Assembly (NCBI GenBank): GCA_964408125.1
Contig: CAYOYC010000015.1
Span: forward strand, 1 to 16,826
DNA from: CABMGO01 sp964408125
GTDB lineage: Archaea; Nanobdellota; Nanobdellia; Pacearchaeales; GW2011-AR1
Length of the DNA: 16,826 nucleotides
Direction of reading: 5' to 3'
Shown here: positions 14,630 to 16,826 of the stretch, piece by piece
Numbering within the stretch: the first letter of the stretch is position 1
Layout: each line of letters opens with the position of its first letter
Program-made: the position numbers and the translations under genes
The notes under the pieces: model-generated
Told to the model about the DNA's origin: nothing
Database searches by the model: none
The model's input: the letters and a program-made list of their open reading frames with translations, nothing else

Positions 14630-15954
14630 CACTCTCGCAAAAAATCTCCGACATAAAATCCGGAAAACTAACCGCTATGCAGAACGTAAACAACTTTCTT
14701 AAAGCTATAGACACCAAAAATAAAGATTTGAATATATTTTTGCACTTGAATTCTGAAGCTATGAAACAAGCTGAGAAAATTGATCTAAAAATAAAAAATA
14801 AACAACCAGTCGGTAAACTCGCTGGACTTTGCGTTGCTATCAAATCAAACATTTCCGTTCAGGGATTAGAAACAAACTGCGCTTCAAAAGTCCTCGAGGG
14901 ATATTTATCCGCTTATGATGCAACTGTTATTAAAAAAATAAAGAACGAAAGCGCAATTATTCTAGGAATGGCAAACATGGACGAATTTGCTTGCGGTGCC
15001 TCTGGCGAAACATCCGCTTTCGGTCCAACTAAAAATCCAGTAAACCCAGAATTAATTCCTGGGGGAAGCTCTTCTGGCTCAGCTGCAGCAGTTGCTGCCG
15101 ATTTATGCGACTTCGCTCTAGGCTCTGACACTGGCGGTTCTATTAGAAATCCTGCTTCACACTGCGGAATAGTCGGACTAAAACCAACCTACGGTGCAGT
15201 TTCTCGTTACGGATTACTAGATATGTGTATGAGTTTTGATGTTATCGGACCTTTAACTAAAACATCCGAAGATGCAAAACTTATTTTTGATATAATAAAA
15301 GGTCAGGATAACTTTGACTCAACAACTCAAAACTTTAACGAAATAAAAACCAAACCAAAATATACAATTGGCTTAGTTGATGTTGAAAAATACGCAAAAC
15401 CAGAAGTTAAAAAAATAATCGAAAGAAAAGCAGAGGAACTAGCAAAAAAACACGGCTACAAAATAAAGAAAGTTCATTTACCTCTTGATATCTCACTTGA
15501 AACTTATTATTTACTAGTCTATGTTGAGTTCTTTTCTACAACTAGAAAATACGACGGAAGAAGATTCGGAAAGAAAATCGAAGACTTTGCAGGTCATGAA
15601 GTTTTGAGAAGAATTTTCGGTGGTTCTGAAATCTCTAAAGCAGAATATCACGGAAAATATTACAGAGAAGCTTTAAGGGCAAGACAATACATCAAAGAAC
15701 AATTCGAAAAGATATTCCAAGACGTTGACTTAATTATTTTACCAACAGTTCCACGAACCGCTCACAAAATCGGAGAAAATATTTCCGTAGAAGAAATGTA
15801 CGCCTACGATATTTTCACAGTTCTACAAAACATCGCAGGAATTCCAGGAATTTCCGTTCCAGCTGGACTAATCGATAAAAAACCAATTGGCTTACAGATT
15901 CTCTCACCCCACGGACACGAAGATTGGATTTTTGATGTGGCTGGAAAAATATAA
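14626..15954 (+). CDS. gatA: Asp-tRNA(Asn)/Glu-tRNA(Gln) amidotransferase subunit A
   Basis: GatA is the amidase-signature glutaminase of GatCAB. It hydrolyses glutamine and passes ammonia to GatB. The Ser-cisSer-Lys triad is visible as K73 (VAIKSN), S148 (GGSSSGSAAA) and S172 (GSDTGGSIR). Other family motifs are MANMDEFACGASGE, GIVGLKPTYGAVSRYGL and VIGPLT. The C-terminal half includes ILPTVPRTAHKIGE and NIAGIPGISVPAG. At 442 aa it is a little shorter than typical bacterial GatA (about 480), with a compact C-terminus ending soon after GLQILSP. The ATG overlaps the stop of the chorismate mutase gene by 4 nt (ATGA), so translation is probably coupled. It is the last gene of the operon and is convergent with the toxin-type gene at 16017. 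Confidence 0.95.
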   Translation: MTLSQKISDIKSGKLTAMQNVNNFLKAIDTKNKDLNIFLHLNSEAMKQAEKIDLKIKNKQPVGKLAGLCVAIKSNISVQGLETNCASKVLEGYLSAYDATVIKKIKNESAIILGMANMDEFACGASGETSAFGPTKNPVNPELIPGGSSSGSAAAVAADLCDFALGSDTGGSIRNPASHCGIVGLKPTYGAVSRYGLLDMCMSFDVIGPLTKTSEDAKLIFDIIKGQDNFDSTTQNFNEIKTKPKYTIGLVDVEKYAKPEVKKIIERKAEELAKKHGYKIKKVHLPLDISLETYYLLVYVEFFSTTRKYDGRRFGKKIEDFAGHEVLRRIFGGSEISKAEYHGKYYREALRARQYIKEQFEKIFQDVDLIILPTVPRTAHKIGENISVEEMYAYDIFTVLQNIAGIPGISVPAGLIDKKPIGLQILSPHGHEDWIFDVAGKI

Positions 15955-16016
15955 AACCCACAAAAAATTCACCCAGAACAATCTACTATTTCTATCATTG
16001 ATCGAATACAAGAAGC

Positions 16017-16352
16017 TTAATACCTGAACCTTCTTTCATATTCTTTATGATCTAACCACTCTAAAATAATCGAAAGAACAACTGTTTCATTGTTTTTCAC
16101 TGTATAAATTAGTCTCCAAGCATTTGGCAAATTATATTTCCAAAGATTATTTATATTACCAAATCGTTTTTCATATTCTTTAGGAATTAATCTTTTTGGA
16201 ATTTGAATCCCACAAAACGCATTTTCTTGCAAATTCTTAAATGCCTTCATAAGTTGTTCATAAACATCCTTCTCGTGAATTGTTTTTAATTTTTCAAATT
16301 CCGCTTTCAGTTTTTCATCTCCAAAAATTATTTGAGAGGAAATATCAACCAT
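16017..16352 (-). CDS. RelE/ParE-like toxin of a type II TA-type module
   Basis: The 111-residue product has a helical N-terminal half (LKAEFEKLKTIHEKDVYEQLMKAF). A beta-sheet core follows with LWKYNLPNAWRLIYTV and LSIILEWLDHKEYERRF. The pattern of L-P-N-x-W-R-L-I-Y followed by E-W-x-D-H-K-x-Y-E-R-R-F is one I associate with an archaeal RelE-like family. RelE-fold toxins usually cleave mRNA at the ribosome, but that activity is not proved by this sequence. Its ATG lies inside the end of the upstream winged-helix gene (8-nt overlap), as in TA operons, although here the putative antitoxin comes first. It is convergent with gatA. Confidence 0.75.
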   Translation of the reverse strand: MVDISSQIIFGDEKLKAEFEKLKTIHEKDVYEQLMKAFKNLQENAFCGIQIPKRLIPKEYEKRFGNINNLWKYNLPNAWRLIYTVKNNETVVLSIILEWLDHKEYERRFRY

Positions 16353-16620
16353 TCCAAGCTAAATGAGGTTTTTTTAGATATTTTTCAACGCCTTTTGGAT
16401 CCCATATCCAACCCAATTTACCCTCTTTATCTACTGCAATTCTCCCAGTATACAAAAGATAATCAATAACTACTGAAAAAGTCTGATACATCATTTTTTT
16501 AGGAAGTTTTTCCCAAATCTGCGTTTTGCCAAATTCTCCACTATTGTCATAAATAAATTTCTCTACCATTAAAACCGAATCCAATCTCGGATAATGTAAT
16601 ATTTTTTTTGTATCTAACAT
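16345..16620 (-). CDS. Winged-helix protein, putative antitoxin
   Basis: The 91-residue basic protein has the features of a small winged-helix DNA-binding domain. Helices are predicted at about residues 14-24 (DSVLMVEKFIYD), 33-40 (TQIWEKLP) and 44-57 (MYQTFSVVIDYLL). A beta-hairpin wing follows (GRIAVDKEGKLGWIWDP). It precedes and overlaps the RelE-like gene by 8 nt. I infer that it is the cognate antitoxin and autorepressor. It could instead be a plain regulator that happens to be coupled. The ATG at 16620 has A/T-rich promoter sequence upstream, including repeated CTTATATA. Confidence 0.72.
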   Translation of the reverse strand: MLDTKKILHYPRLDSVLMVEKFIYDNSGEFGKTQIWEKLPKKMMYQTFSVVIDYLLYTGRIAVDKEGKLGWIWDPKGVEKYLKKPHLAWNG

Positions 16621-16633
16621 TTTATTATATCAA

Positions 16634-16658
16634 CTTATATATTATATATACTTATATA
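16634..16658 (-). promoter_or_regulatory. AT-rich promoter/operator region of the TA-type pair
   Basis: CTTATATA occurs twice (16634-16641 and 16651-16658), 17 bp apart, with alternating TA sequence between. On the minus strand each copy reads TATATAAG, a good TATA-like box. The nearer copy is about 18 nt and the farther about 35 nt from the ATG. The doubled site could be a two-site operator for the winged-helix protein. This is inference. Confidence 0.4.
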
Positions 16659-16782
16659 CCTTTAAAAATCTTCCGATTTTCCTATTTCTAACCATCCCAA
16701 CTCCAAATCTTTATAACCCTGAAACGTCACCACACCCACCCCACAAACCCAAACTATTAAAAACTCTCAAAAATGTCAACTA
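16659..16782. other. Non-coding stretch with a C-rich tract
   Basis: The last 206 bases of the window (16621-16826) hold no credible ORF. Besides the TA promoter region and the GC-rich hairpin described separately, bases 16717-16750 hold four C-runs of 3-4 (16717-16719, 16735-16737, 16739-16742, 16748-16750). No tRNA-like fold is seen. Confidence 0.5.
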
Positions 16783-16803
16783 CCCGCGGGCTAAAGCCCG
16801 GGG
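16783..16803 (+). repeat. GC-rich hairpin, possible IS200/IS605-type element end
   Basis: CCC-g-CGGGC, loop TAAA, then GCCCG-GGG forms an 8-bp GC-rich stem with one bulged G, in otherwise AT-rich DNA. It is preceded by GTCAACTA. Hairpins of the form CAACTACCC...CTAAAG...GGGG resemble the subterminal hairpins and guide-RNA scaffold region of IS200/IS605 (TnpA/TnpB) elements as I remember them. No transposase or TnpB gene is visible; any such gene would lie beyond 16826, or this is an orphan end. Confidence 0.5.
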
Positions 16804-16826
16804 CGTGCTAATGATTGACCCAGTGC

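Noticed and set aside
15955..16016. Possible att site or terminator between gatA and the toxin-type gene
   Set aside because: The 62-nt convergent spacer has no repeat, strong hairpin or clear T-run that I could support.
16773..16811. Short ATG-initiated frame running through the GC-rich hairpin
   Set aside because: It has only 12 codons before TAA. The hairpin symmetry better explains the sequence.

Overview
The window looks like a chromosomal segment from an uncultivated DPANN-type archaeon, most probably of the Pacearchaeota/Woesearchaeota kind. That assignment is an inference from several things: the AT-rich sequence, the archaea-specific GatD/GatE pair, an archaeal-type AspRS, TATA-like boxes about 24-29 nt upstream of most start codons (which suggests leaderless mRNAs), a Cys-rich secreted protein with a TGNAI tract after the signal peptide, and small multi-membrane-span proteins. 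No rRNA, tRNA or CRISPR array was found.

The main theme is indirect aminoacyl-tRNA synthesis. The window carries gatB (minus), gatD (plus, divergent from gatB), gatE (plus), aspS (plus) and a gatC - chorismate mutase - gatA operon (plus). Together these should give a GatCAB amidotransferase (Asp-tRNA-Asn to Asn-tRNA-Asn in archaea) and a GatDE amidotransferase (Glu-tRNA-Gln to Gln-tRNA-Gln). The AspRS has a proline at the anticodon-loop position associated with non-discriminating archaeal AspRS, so it could supply GatCAB with Asp-tRNA-Asn. A non-discriminating GluRS is not in the window.

Layout: 12-293, small unknown protein (minus). 348-1724, gatB (minus). 1785-3062, gatD (plus). 3059-9072, a minus-strand accessory block: a predicted beta-structured protein of unknown function, an MFS transporter, a small membrane protein, an 874-residue secreted Cys-rich repeat protein, and a second small membrane protein related to the first. 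9219-11069, gatE. 11070-12077, a Fic-domain gene abutting the gatE stop, followed by a short duplicate of the gatE 3' end at 12168-12224. This looks like the scar of an insertion or recombination that separated gatE from aspS. 12259-13542, aspS. 13599-14069, unknown Cys/His-containing protein. 14100-15954, gatC-aroQ-gatA with overlapping start and stop codons. 16017-16620, a winged-helix / RelE-like toxin-antitoxin-type pair (minus). 16621-16826 is non-coding and ends with a GC-rich hairpin resembling the end of an IS200/IS605-type element.

The points most worth following up are the duplicated gatE tail around the fic gene, the catalytically complete chorismate mutase translationally coupled between gatC and gatA, and the clustering of both amidotransferases with AspRS.
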